10,921 nucleotides of DNA from Deltaproteobacteria bacterium (GTDB lineage Bacteria; Desulfobacterota; DSM-4660; Desulfatiglandales; Desulfatiglandaceae). A program made the translations under genes and the position numbers. The stretch lies in the NCBI GenBank assembly GCA_019313765.1, contig JAFDAP010000030.1, forward strand, positions 1 through 10,921, written 5' to 3'. Numbering within the stretch: the stretch's first letter is position 1; each line of letters begins with the position of its first letter. Of the stretch, positions 1-6,920 are shown one piece after another. The notes beneath the pieces are model-generated. The model searched no databases and was not told the origin of the DNA. It saw only the letters and a list, made by a program, of their open reading frames with translations.

Positions 1-1
1 C

Positions 2-1847
2 CTGCTCGCCTCTATTCCTGTCCGGGACGCTAAGGGACAGGTCCTTATGATGAACGAGTACTTAGAGAGGCGCTTCGATTTCAAGCCTACCGGGTTCTGG
101 CTGACCGAGCGGGTCTGGGACCCTGCCCTTCCCCTGACACTGGCGGGCACGGAAATGGACTACACCGTGGTTGATGACACCCATTTCTATTATGCAGGTC
201 TCAAGCCTGGCGAAATCTACGGCCGTTATGTAACCGAAAAAGAGGGCCACACCCTGAGCATCCTGGCCACGCCCATGATCATGCGTTACCTTATACCGTT
301 TAAACCGGTGGAAGATGTCTTAGGCCATCTCAGGGAGCTGGAAGAGGCCGGCCACAATGTGGCCCTTTATGGTGATGACGGTGAAAAGTTCGGGCTCTGG
401 CCCGGAACATATGAATGGGTCATTGAGAAGGGATGGCTGGAAAGATTCTTCTCTGCTGGAAAGATTCTTCTCTGCTATATCCGAAAACCAGGACTGGCTT
501 AAGACAGTCCTGCCCGGAGAATATGTGGCATCCAGGCCATCCCTTGGCCGCATCTACCTTCCACAGGCATCTTATGAAGAAATGACCGAATGGGCACTGC
601 CGCCTGAACAGGGCCGGGCACTTGAAGATATTGTTACTTCACTCAAAAACGAAGGCCGGTGGGATGAGTGGCGTCCCTTTGTGAGGGGAGGTGTGTGGGA
701 CAATTTTCTGGTCAAGTATGACGAGGCCAACAGGATGCATAAGAAGATGCTCTTTTTGAGTGAGAGGGCCGGCCATGATGATGAGGCCAGAAATTATCTC
801 TGGCGGGCACAGTGTAATTGCGCATACTGGCACGGCGTGTTCGGCGGGCTCTACTTAGGCCACCTGAGACGGGCCGTGCATGAGAACCTTCTTAAGGCCC
901 AGGCCCGGATTATGGAAAAATCAGGGGATGATCTCCAAATGCAGAGGCTCGATTTTGACAAGGATGGGGCCGAGGAGATCCTGATCTTGAACCGAAGCCT
1001 GAGCCTTGGCCTTGACCCCAACCGGGGCGGAGGGATGTTTGATATCTGCCATCTACCTGAGGCAGTGAACCTGAGCGACACCCTTACCCGAAGGCCCGAG
1101 GCATATCACCGTCACATAAATGAAGTCCCGCAAGACGGGGGCGAAAGCGGTGACGGAATTGCCTCGATACATGATGTGGCCGGGGCGGGAGATGAAGACC
1201 TTGAGCGCCGGCTCGTATTCGACGCCTATACCAGGGCTTCACTTTTAGACCACTTCTTAGGACCCGGGGCCACACCTGAAGGATATGCAGCCAATGAATA
1301 TCCCGAATCAGGGGATTTTGTGCAGGGCCGTTACCGGGTTGAACAGGCCGATGTTTCTCCCGATCATGCCATTGTGGAGATGAGTCGAACCGGTCAGGTA
1401 AATGGAGTCAGCTTTAAGGTAAGCAAGACGATCCGGGCAGGAAAAGATGCGCACGTGATATTTGAATATGCGTTTGAATGTCAGGGCCATGAGCCGGTAT
1501 CAACCCTGTTTGGATGCGAGTTTAACCTGACAGCTTATTCCGATGAGGACAGGGAAAGATACTATCGCATTCCTGAACCAGACAGGCGGCGGGAGATAAA
1601 AGAGACCGGATCTGAGGATAAGCTGACGCACTTTGAACTGGTAAATGGCCCGGACCGCCTGTGCGCTTCCTTTTCATTTTCCAGTCCGGTCTCAGTATGG
1701 TTCTTCCCGCTCATGACCATATCCAAGTCCGAAAAGGGATTTGAGCGCACCTACCAGGGCTCCAGCCTCCTTTTCCTCCATCCCCTAAACCTGTCCCCCG
1801 GACAAAAGACTCAATTTCAAATTGAATTGGAACTTATCGAGTTATAA
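2..1847 (+). pseudogene. GH57 4-alpha-glucanotransferase / alpha-amylase family gene, 5' truncated by window edge and frameshifted
   Basis: The encoded enzyme would cleave or transfer alpha-1,4-glucan chains (glycogen or maltodextrin metabolism), probably in the cytoplasm. The frame is open from base 2 and enters from outside; compared with family members roughly 90 N-terminal residues are missing. Motifs seen in order are GFWLTERVWDP, whose Glu (codon 107-109) matches the GH57 nucleophile; YGDDGEKFGLWPGT (368 onward), holding the acid/base Asp; and QCNCAYWHGVFGGLYLGHLR near base 810, typical of the 4-alpha-glucanotransferase-like subgroup. The C-terminal half resembles the beta-rich DUF1925/DUF1926 domains of that subgroup. 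A 19-bp tandem duplication at 436-476 shifts the frame: the upstream frame stops at 502, and the downstream frame runs open to TAA at 1845-1847. With one copy removed the protein reads EKGWLERFFSAISENQDWLK across the join, giving about 608 residues in the window. Nothing else looks decayed, so the lesion is recent, reversible or a sequence error. Exact substrate specificity cannot be told from this sequence. Confidence 0.88.
436..476 (+). repeat. Perfect 19-bp tandem duplication causing a frameshift
   Basis: The unit GCTGGAAAGATTCTTCTCT occupies 436-454 and is repeated exactly at 455-473, with the first three bases of a third copy at 474-476. Nineteen is not a multiple of three. The frame before it (codons starting at base 2, 5 and so on) becomes the frame after it if exactly 19 bases are removed. 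The duplication lies just after the acid/base motif region of the GH57 gene. Replication slippage is the simplest origin; a misassembly would look the same. Confidence 0.95.
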
Positions 1848-1884
1848 AATTGCTTCGCAATTTTATGGAACGCGGCTTCGCCGC
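1844..1884 (+). repeat. Two back-to-back hairpins with identical TTC loops
   Basis: The first hairpin (1844-1866) has a perfect 10-bp stem, ATAAAATTGC against GCAATTTTAT, around a TTC loop. It includes the GH57 stop codon. The second (1872-1884) has a 5-bp stem, GCGGC against GCCGC, again around TTC. Both share the core GCTTCGC. An AAAA run and GGGGGTCAGACC (1895-1906) follow. Tandem short palindromes of this sort are found in REP-like repeats and at the ends of some IS200/REP-associated transposase elements. No transposase is present here, so that link is inference. The pair could also slow transcription leaving the GH57 gene. Confidence 0.6.
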
Positions 1885-2288
1885 TCAAAAAGCAGGGGGT
1901 CAGACCATTGCGCATGAGAATGAATACCATTTGATCAATTGATTCTTATCTTTTTACCAGCGTCCCCATTTCAAAGAACCAGCAAGGCTTACGCCAATTC
2001 AAGTTCATGATTAATCGTGGTGTGGAATGCGATCTTTACACGGCACAGGGTTTCGAGGCGTTGGGCGCGGTGCTGACCGGTGCAGTAACGGGGTCCTGGC
2101 AGATTCCGGATGCAGATAAAGGCACCGGTATCACCGGTTTTTCCGAAAAAGGCGAGCTCTGGAAGCGGCGTCGCGTACTGGCACGCGATTTCTGGGTCGA
2201 TGCATGAGCGCAATTCAACTGAAGCGCCCCAGAGGTTAAACGGTTGTAAAGCGAGAAAGCACAGCAGCAAACTCTGGGCTGAGCTTTG
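1848..2288. other. Intergenic region between convergent GH57 gene and nadB
   Basis: This 441-nt stretch has no gene I recognise. The left part holds the twin hairpins and the possible terminator; the right end holds an imperfect inverted repeat at 2213-2294. Between them a plus-strand frame is open from 1935 to a TGA at 2205-2207. From the ATG at 2007 it would encode 66 residues (containing WQIPDADKGTGITGF and WKRRRVLARDFWVDA). It has no clear ribosome binding site, and a minus-strand frame over the same bases is also open. The peptide looks protein-like and may be the remnant of a lost gene, but I cannot name a family. Confidence 0.5.
1917..1955 (+). terminator. Possible rho-independent terminator downstream of the GH57 gene
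   Basis: AGAATGAAT (1917-1925) pairs with ATTGATTCT (1938-1946) with one mismatch, around a 12-nt loop. It is followed by TATC and five T residues (1951-1955) on the plus strand. The stem is AT-rich and therefore weak, so this is tentative. Position and orientation suit the end of the GH57 transcript. Confidence 0.3.
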
Positions 2289-2294
2289 TTAGCT
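2213..2294 (+). repeat. Imperfect long inverted repeat, attC-like layout (tentative)
   Basis: The left side runs from ATTCAAC (2213-2219) to CCCCAGAG; the right side runs from CTCTGGGC to GTTAGCT (2288-2294). Pairing is CCCAGAG with CTCTGGG (7 bp), AAGC with GCTT, and AAC with GTT, with small bulges between the blocks and a central loop of about 38 nt. Outer AAC/GTT boxes, inner boxes and a variable centre within 82 bp recall integron attC sites. ATTCAAC fits RYYYAAC, but GTTAGCT departs from GTTRRRY at one base. The right box overlaps the nadB stop codon, which argues against a free cassette boundary. A large terminator-like stem beyond nadB is the other reading. Confidence 0.25.
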
Positions 2295-3899
2295 CTTTTC
2301 AGCTGGGGGACTGATCATATGACATCCAATGGATTTATTGTTCCTTGATGCAGCCACCGTTACCATTATAGCAGACTGCGTTCCGTGGAAAAGGCTGATG
2401 ATATCTTTTGATATAGGCGTTTCCTTGTAAAAATCCTCGATTCTCAAATACATATGCCTGAGATCTTCGAGTGCACGTTTCAGCCTTGAACGGCTTCTTA
2501 CAATCCCTACATAGTTCCACATAGTATTCTTTATCATCATCCAATCCTGTGCAATGAGCGCCGGGTCTTCTTTCTCTACCTTCCTGGTTGGTATCCATTC
2601 ACGAACCGTATTCATGGTCTTTTGCTCCACTATCTCCTTTGTATGGATCCTCCAGGCCATATCTTTAGCGGCAAAATAGCCCCAGGTAAGCCCTTCCAGT
2701 AAAGAGGTGGATGCCAGCCTGTTTGCGCCGTGCAGACCTGTGCAGGAGACCTCGCCCACGGCATACAAACCGTTCAAAGTGGTTCTCCCCTGAGTATTTA
2801 CGTGTATCCCCCCGCAGAGATAATGCGCAGCAGGCACAACAGGAACAGGCTCGTTTGTGATATCAATCCCGGCATCTTTGCATGTCCTGCAGATCGTGGG
2901 AAATCTTTCCTCGATGTTTCCGTGTACGTGGTTTGCCACATCCAAAAGCACATACTCCTGCTTGTTCTTTATCATTTCCATCCAGATAGCGGCAGTTACT
3001 TCATCCCTTGGCGCGAGGTCTTTGAGCTGGGGATTGTATCGCTCCATAAAATACTCTCCCCGGAGGTTCTTCAGCCGGGCCCCCTCGCCACGCACTGCCT
3101 CTGAGATGAGGAATCTTCTCTTGCCCGGGACATAAAAAGTCGTGGGATGGAATTGGATGAATTCCATATTTATTACCCGCGCACCCGCACGCTTGGCCAT
3201 AACAATACCGTCGCCTACAATGCCCTTTTCACTTGTGGAATGGATATAGATATCCCCGAGACCTCCGGTTGCAATAACAGTGTACTGGGCCAGAATGGCA
3301 GCTACTTCCTTTTCTTCATGCATAAACACGTAAGCGCCAAGACACCGATCCCCAAGAACATAACGCGACTGAATATTTTTTGAGTGATGCTGCAATGTAA
3401 TAATGTCCACGGCTGTTGCGCCTGTGATAACCTCGACATTGTCTTGCCTTTGCAAGGCGGCAATCAAGGCGCTTTCTATATCCTTCCCGGTGTGATCAGC
3501 CGAATAGAGGATCCGGTTGATCGAATGCGCCCCTTCCCTTGTAAGATCAAGAGCTTCGTCTTCTGAGCCCCGGATATGAGTGAAATTAACATGCAGTTCA
3601 TCTATCAGCAGTTCTTTAACAATTTGAGGCCCCTTTTCGGAAAGAAATTCTACCGCTTCAATGGAATTGATCCCTCTGCCTGCCCGGATAATATCCTTTT
3701 TAAGAAGCTGCGGGCTATCACTTTCCCCCTTGTAAACAATGCCGCCCTGGGCCAGGTTGGTGTTGGTAATGGTGGGATGAGAACGCTTCGTGATTAGTGT
3801 GACATTGATGCCCTCCTTTGCAGCAACAAGTGCACTTGTGGCCCCGGCAATGCCCGTCCCTATAATGAGACATTCGGTCTGTTTTATTGATCTGCTCAT
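2289..3899 (-). CDS. nadB: L-aspartate oxidase
   Basis: This FAD enzyme oxidises L-aspartate to iminoaspartate, the first step of de novo NAD synthesis; the product passes to NadA. In family members the reduced flavin can be reoxidised by fumarate as well as oxygen, which allows function without air. The 536-residue length matches the usual ~540. The FAD-binding motif GTGIAG is at residues 14-19, followed by TNTNLAQGG near 46-53. QFHPT gives His251; LAPRDE gives Arg298, equivalent to the catalytic Arg290 of the E. coli enzyme; AAHYLCGG gives His359; HGANRLAS gives Arg394. These residues separate NadB from succinate dehydrogenase-type relatives only in combination; the adjacent nadA settles it. 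The ATG lies 2 nt after the nadA stop, with AGGA inside the end of nadA as ribosome binding site, so the two are translationally coupled. It is the last gene of the nad group and faces the GH57 gene. Confidence 0.96.
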   Translation of the reverse strand: MSRSIKQTECLIIGTGIAGATSALVAAKEGINVTLITKRSHPTITNTNLAQGGIVYKGESDSPQLLKKDIIRAGRGINSIEAVEFLSEKGPQIVKELLIDELHVNFTHIRGSEDEALDLTREGAHSINRILYSADHTGKDIESALIAALQRQDNVEVITGATAVDIITLQHHSKNIQSRYVLGDRCLGAYVFMHEEKEVAAILAQYTVIATGGLGDIYIHSTSEKGIVGDGIVMAKRAGARVINMEFIQFHPTTFYVPGKRRFLISEAVRGEGARLKNLRGEYFMERYNPQLKDLAPRDEVTAAIWMEMIKNKQEYVLLDVANHVHGNIEERFPTICRTCKDAGIDITNEPVPVVPAAHYLCGGIHVNTQGRTTLNGLYAVGEVSCTGLHGANRLASTSLLEGLTWGYFAAKDMAWRIHTKEIVEQKTMNTVREWIPTRKVEKEDPALIAQDWMMIKNTMWNYVGIVRSRSRLKRALEDLRHMYLRIEDFYKETPISKDIISLFHGTQSAIMVTVAASRNNKSIGCHMISPPAEKS

Positions 3900-3901
3900 C
3901 G

Positions 3902-4933
3902 CTATATCCTCAGCATCCGCTCAAGGGCAATTCTCGCCCCTTGGGCGATATCATCAGCAACTGTTACCTCATGCGCATACTTGAGATCGGACAGGGTCCC
4001 TGCGAGCGTTTCCACGGTAATCTTTTCCATATCCTCACATAATACCTTCTTCAGCGGCATTATCGCCAGTGTTTCCTTGAAATCCGTGGCTGCCCTGTTT
4101 ACCATATTGAATTCTGTCCCTATGGCAACCCTCTCTCCTGGCGGCAAAGACCTTATATACTCCAATATTCGTGAAGTAGAGCCTGCCTCATCGCTTGCCT
4201 TTACTGTCTTTGGATCTACCTCAGGATGTACGATAACCCTCACTCCCGGGTGTTTTTCCCTCATGTTTTTTATATCAGAGGGCTTAAGTTGCGGCCAGTG
4301 GACCGGACACCATCCCTTCCAGAGAATCACTTTTGATCTTAAAATAGTTTCCTCATTGAGTCCACCCATATCTCGGTCCGGATCCCACTCAACAATACTG
4401 TTTTCGGGAATTTCTAAGGATATGGCTGTGTTCCTGCCCAGATTCCTGTCGGGGAAAAACAGTATCTTCTTTGTTTTCTTAAATGCCCAACGGAAGACTT
4501 TTTCCGCATTGCCTGAAGTGCACACAATCCCACCGTTTCTCCCGCAGAAGGCCTTAGTCAGAGCGCTGGAATTTACATAGGTCGCGGGGGTAATGTCTCT
4601 ATCAATACATGTAATCAACTCCCAGGCACCCTCAATATCCTCGATGCGGGCCATATCCGCAAGTGGGCAACCAGCTGATGGATCGGGGATAAAAACATGC
4701 TTTTCAGGGGCAAGGATGGAGGCGGTCTCCGCCATAAAATAGACGCCGCAAAAAACAATGGTTCCTGCTTCCCTTATACCGGCAGCCTTTCTTGCCAATT
4801 CCAGGGAATCACCGATATAGTCGCAAAATTCTATTATATCATCGTTCTGATAGTGGTGGCCCAAAATAATGAGTTTTTTCCCTAAAGCAGCCTTCCTTTG
4901 CCTTATGATTTCCCGTGCCTCTTTCTTTGTCAT
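3902..4933 (-). CDS. nadA: Quinolinate synthase (4Fe-4S)
   Basis: NadA condenses iminoaspartate from NadB with dihydroxyacetone phosphate to give quinolinate, using an oxygen-sensitive [4Fe-4S] cluster. The 343-residue protein has the N-terminal GHHYQNDDIIEFCDYIGDSLELARKA (residues 25-50, the substrate-binding His/Tyr region). The three conserved cluster cysteines are in FCGVYFMAETA (Cys62), VCTSGNA (Cys138) and CEDMEKIT (Cys299). SAGCPLADMA and GTEFNMVNR are also family motifs. I chose the ATG at 4933 because GAGGAG lies 5 nt upstream. An in-frame GTG at 4960 would add nine residues that have no counterpart in the family. nadA follows nadC by 79 nt and precedes nadB by 2 nt, so it belongs to one nadCAB transcript. 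A small palindrome (4962-4974) lies upstream of the start, with no T run to make it a terminator. Confidence 0.96.
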   Translation of the reverse strand: MTKKEAREIIRQRKAALGKKLIILGHHYQNDDIIEFCDYIGDSLELARKAAGIREAGTIVFCGVYFMAETASILAPEKHVFIPDPSAGCPLADMARIEDIEGAWELITCIDRDITPATYVNSSALTKAFCGRNGGIVCTSGNAEKVFRWAFKKTKKILFFPDRNLGRNTAISLEIPENSIVEWDPDRDMGGLNEETILRSKVILWKGWCPVHWPQLKPSDIKNMREKHPGVRVIVHPEVDPKTVKASDEAGSTSRILEYIRSLPPGERVAIGTEFNMVNRAATDFKETLAIMPLKKVLCEDMEKITVETLAGTLSDLKYAHEVTVADDIAQGARIALERMLRI

Positions 4934-4938
4934 GAAGT

Positions 4939-4944
4939 CTCCTC
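4939..4944 (-). promoter_or_regulatory. Ribosome binding site of nadA
   Basis: GAGGAG on the minus strand sits 5 nt before the ATG at 4933. It decides between that start and the upstream GTG at 4960. Confidence 0.75.
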
Positions 4945-5012
4945 GCAAACGTTCACCCACCCCTTTGCCAAAGGATGGGCCGTCTCTAATGCAGGGTTGG
5001 AGGGCTGAGCTA

Positions 5013-5843
5013 TTACGTATCCTCTATTAGCATTGTAATATCCAATGCCTTTACTGAATGCGTAAGCGCGCCTATAGAGATATAATCGACCCCGGTCAAG
5101 GCCACTTCGCGTATATTGTCAAGGGTAATCCCACCGGAGGCCTCGAGAGGAATCTTTCTATTCACAATATGTGCCGCCTCTTTCATATCTTCAAGCGAAA
5201 AGTTGTCGAGCATAATCCTGTCTATCCCGATCCTTAAAAGGTCTTTTACATCAGGAAGCGATCTTGCCTCGACCTCAACAGGTAAATCAGGAAATGCATC
5301 TCGTATCCTTTTCACGGCTTCCCTAATAGAACCCACTGCATCGATGTGATTATCCTTGATGAGCGCCATATCATAAAGGCCCATCCGATGATTGGCTCCG
5401 CCGCCGAGTCGCACTGCAAGTTTGTCAAGAAACCTGTGGCCAGGAGCAGTCTTTCTTGTATCTAATATCTGCGTCCCGGTCCCCTCGAGCCTTTTAACAT
5501 ATTCAGCAGTTGCCGTTGCTATCCCTGACATACGCTGCAGGAAATTCAAAGCGACTCGTTCTGTCTTCAATATGCTCATCACAGGGCCATATACAGACGC
5601 TATTTTTTCCTGCGGGTATATCCTCGTGCCATCCATTACATAAGCTTCAAATGTAATCTCGGGATCCTGTCTCTGAAAGACCTTCTCCGCAATATTTATT
5701 CCGGCAACGATACCTTCCTCTTTTGCCAGCATTGCCGCGCGCAGGCAATCCTGTTTAGAAAAAATCGCTTCTGATGTCTTATCCTGGCCATCTTCAGCAA
5801 GCGCCAAGTCAATAATATGGGTGATAGGCTCTTTGTTATCCAC
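5013..5843 (-). CDS. nadC: Quinolinate phosphoribosyltransferase (nicotinate-nucleotide pyrophosphorylase, carboxylating)
   Basis: NadC joins quinolinate to PRPP with loss of CO2, giving nicotinate mononucleotide, and so commits the products of NadB and NadA to NAD. From the GTG at 5843 the protein has 276 residues, the family's usual size, and begins directly at the expected IIDLALAEDGQDKTSEAIF region. The signature block LDTRKTAPGHRFLDK then GGGANHRMGLYDMALIKDNH contains the Arg, Lys and His residues that bind quinolinate and PRPP. EVEARS, IMLDNF and LEASGGITLDNI form the later strands of the catalytic barrel, and the end (YISIGALTHSVKALDI) is typical. The frame stays open upstream to 5981, but those 46 codons run through what looks like a group II intron relic and resemble no NadC. 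GGAGGTG 7 nt before the GTG supports the chosen start. It is the first gene of nadCAB, with its own likely promoter near 6086-6114. Confidence 0.95.
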   Translation of the reverse strand: MDNKEPITHIIDLALAEDGQDKTSEAIFSKQDCLRAAMLAKEEGIVAGINIAEKVFQRQDPEITFEAYVMDGTRIYPQEKIASVYGPVMSILKTERVALNFLQRMSGIATATAEYVKRLEGTGTQILDTRKTAPGHRFLDKLAVRLGGGANHRMGLYDMALIKDNHIDAVGSIREAVKRIRDAFPDLPVEVEARSLPDVKDLLRIGIDRIMLDNFSLEDMKEAAHIVNRKIPLEASGGITLDNIREVALTGVDYISIGALTHSVKALDITMLIEDT

Positions 5844-5850
5844 TCCAGAA

Positions 5851-5857
5851 CACCTCC
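5851..5857 (-). promoter_or_regulatory. Ribosome binding site of nadC
   Basis: GGAGGTG lies 7 nt before the GTG at 5843 on the minus strand. It supports GTG initiation over any start further upstream. Confidence 0.8.
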
Positions 5858-5876
5858 ATTTTGTGTTTTTTGGGTC

Positions 5877-5960
5877 GTTGTGGTAGCAATGCCGGTCACC
5901 CGGCACCCCCCACACAGTCCCGGACGTGCGGTTTTCTCCCGCCATCGGCGGGATTCCTCG
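5877..5960 (-). mobile_element. Relic of the 3' end (domains V-VI) of a group II intron
   Basis: On the minus strand this segment contains CCCGCCGATGGCGGG, then GAGAAAACCGCACGTCCGGG, then GTGTGGGGGG, the hairpin TGCCGG-GTGA-CCGGCA (5890-5905, with a GNRA-type tetraloop), and finally CTACCACAAC (5877-5886). The order resembles the end of bacterial group II introns: a domain V stem ending in CCGCACGTCCGG, then a domain VI stem closed by a GNRA loop and a CTAC-type 3' terminus. GTGG at the start and CCAC at the end of the second unit pair, as expected for the base of domain VI. The 5' strand of domain V departs from the usual GAGCCG form, so the element is probably dead. No reverse transcriptase is present. 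Recognition is from memory of intron ends, not from a covariance model. Confidence 0.45.
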
Positions 5961-6007
5961 GTTGTACTCGCTTCCGCGCAAGACAGAAAACTTCCCTGGG
6001 CTTGCTC

Positions 6008-6113
6008 TGATATTAACCTGGCAATTAAATAGGGGAAGGCCTCTGCCAGAAAACCCTATAAATTAAGGGTTTGCTGAAAATTTGTATTGTATTTAATTGC
6101 CGGTTTAATATCA
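6008..6113. repeat. Nested inverted repeat, MITE-like (24-bp arms, 22 matches)
   Basis: The arm at 6008-6031 begins TGATATTAACC and the arm at 6090-6113 ends GGTTTAATATCA. They are reverse complements at 22 of 24 positions. The 58-nt interior has its own hairpin at 6047-6076. There is no clear target-site duplication in the flanks. The size and terminal repeats resemble a miniature inverted-repeat element, but it could equally be a native leader or transcription-end structure. Confidence 0.7.
6047..6076. terminator. Inner hairpin, possible trp operon terminator
   Basis: AAACCCT (6051-6057) pairs with AGGGTTT (6066-6072) over an 8-nt loop, extended by CAG/CTG after one mismatch. Read on the minus strand it lies about 80 nt after the trpA stop and ends in TTTTC, a short T run. 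This makes it only a weak candidate intrinsic terminator. If the promoter at 6086-6114 is used, the hairpin falls at the very 5' end of the nadC transcript. Confidence 0.3.
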
Positions 6114-6114
6114 A
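6086..6114 (-). promoter_or_regulatory. Sigma-70-type promoter candidate for nadCAB
   Basis: On the minus strand TTGATA (6114-6109) and TACAAT (6091-6086) are separated by exactly 17 nt. Each hexamer matches the consensus (TTGACA, TATAAT) at five of six positions. It points toward nadC and would start transcription near 6079. The promoter is almost entirely inside the right arm of the inverted repeat. The matching region of the left arm, read on the plus strand, has a poor -10 (TAGGGG). Confidence 0.5.
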
Positions 6115-6155
6115 TGGAGATAAGAAAATACCAGGCATAAGCGGACGGAGATGCA

Positions 6156-6920
6156 TCACCAAAGACTTCGAATAAAGTCGCCTACAGCACTGATCCCTCT
6201 CTCTTCCATAATACGGATGCTCTGCGACCCAATGACCGCAATATCCGCTTTTCCCTTCAAGAAATCGAGATCATACTTTTCTTTAACACCAAAGCCCATG
6301 GCCAGGGGCAGGGGAGTGGCACCCCGGCACCGAACGAGGTATTGGCCTAACTTGTCGGAGAAACTTGTTTTGGCGCCGGTGACGCCCTTCCGGGCCACAC
6401 AATAAATAAAACCTCGTGCAAAAGAAGCAATATACTTCATGCGTTTTTCTATGGTCGCAGGTGAAAAGATAAAAATGGGCGCAAGGTTTTTCGAGTTCAT
6501 CGCCATCAGGTACTCATCTGCCTCTTCGGGTGGGAGATCCGGGACAATGGCGCCTCGCAGGCCCTTATCCGCCATGACGGACACAAAACGCTCAACTCCA
6601 TGCCTGAAAAGGATATTGTAGTAGCTCATTATGAGAAAGGGGATGTTAAATCTACGAGCTACCTCCCCGGCAAAATCAAGGCATTCCCTGACAGTTACGC
6701 CTTGCCTCAGAGCGATCTGATTCGCCTTGAGAATTACGGGTCCATCGGCAACAGGTTCTGAGAAGGGGATCTGCAGCTCCATCAGATCAACCCCCGCATC
6801 TACCATCGTTTCAATGATCCTGAAAGAATCCTCTAAAGAAGGATAGCCAAGCACGATATGGGTCATGAGGAGGATATCCTTTTTCTTCAGTCGGTTGCGA
6901 AGATAGGTCTCAAGCGCCAT
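6156..6920 (-). CDS. trpA: Tryptophan synthase alpha subunit
   Basis: TrpA splits indole-3-glycerol phosphate into glyceraldehyde 3-phosphate and indole; indole is channelled to TrpB in the alpha2beta2 complex. The 254-residue protein is slightly short of the usual ~265. The catalytic acids are present: Glu48 in MELQIPFS and Asp59 in EPVADGP. SYYNILFRHG, VPDLPPEEAD, CVARKGVTGA and MGFGVKEK mark the barrel strands and phosphate-binding loops. The sequence is of a divergent type: it has HIVLGYP and SEPVADGPVI where most enzymes have F/YxTAGYP and SDPxADGPxI. The ATG at 6920 is chosen because AAGGGG lies 7 nt upstream; the ATG at 6926 is too close to it, and 6974 would be deep in trpB. The gene overlaps the end of trpB by 11 nt, consistent with coupled translation of the two subunits. 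It is the last gene of the trp operon. Confidence 0.94.
   Translation of the reverse strand: MALETYLRNRLKKKDILLMTHIVLGYPSLEDSFRIIETMVDAGVDLMELQIPFSEPVADGPVILKANQIALRQGVTVRECLDFAGEVARRFNIPFLIMSYYNILFRHGVERFVSVMADKGLRGAIVPDLPPEEADEYLMAMNSKNLAPIFIFSPATIEKRMKYIASFARGFIYCVARKGVTGAKTSFSDKLGQYLVRCRGATPLPLAMGFGVKEKYDLDFLKGKADIAVIGSQSIRIMEERGISAVGDFIRSLW

Larger units (their letters stand above)
5844..6155. other. Intergenic region trpA-nadC
   Basis: This 312-nt interval has no protein gene. In minus-strand order it holds a possible nadC promoter inside one arm of a nested inverted repeat (6113-6008), a short stretch of no clear content (about 6007-5961), the group II intron relic, a T-rich tract (on the plus strand, 5859-5871) and the nadC ribosome binding site. 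A nadC transcript from the proposed promoter would carry a 5' leader of roughly 235 nt, most of it able to fold. Confidence 0.7.

Noticed and set aside
357..502. Internal ATG at 357 as the start of a separate 496-codon gene
   Set aside because: Up to the duplication this frame overlaps the GH57 upstream frame that encodes the acid/base motif. Family similarity in the 357 frame begins only after the 19-bp repeat, so it is the 3' part of one broken gene.
3981..4580. 199-codon plus-strand open frame
   Set aside because: It is antisense to nadA, which has all three cluster cysteines and family motifs. The plus-strand translation shows no recognisable motif.
4934..4960. Upstream GTG start of nadA
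   Set aside because: GAGGAG is correctly placed for the ATG at 4933, and the nine extra residues have no family counterpart.
4962..4974. CCTTT-GCC-AAAGG palindrome between nadC and nadA as a terminator
   Set aside because: It has only a 5-bp stem and no T run on either side, and it lies within an apparently continuous nadCAB operon.
5844..6155. Riboswitch or tryptophan leader peptide in the trpA-nadC interval
   Set aside because: I could not find a small frame with adjacent Trp codons or a riboswitch core I recognise; the visible structure is better described as an inverted repeat plus an intron relic.
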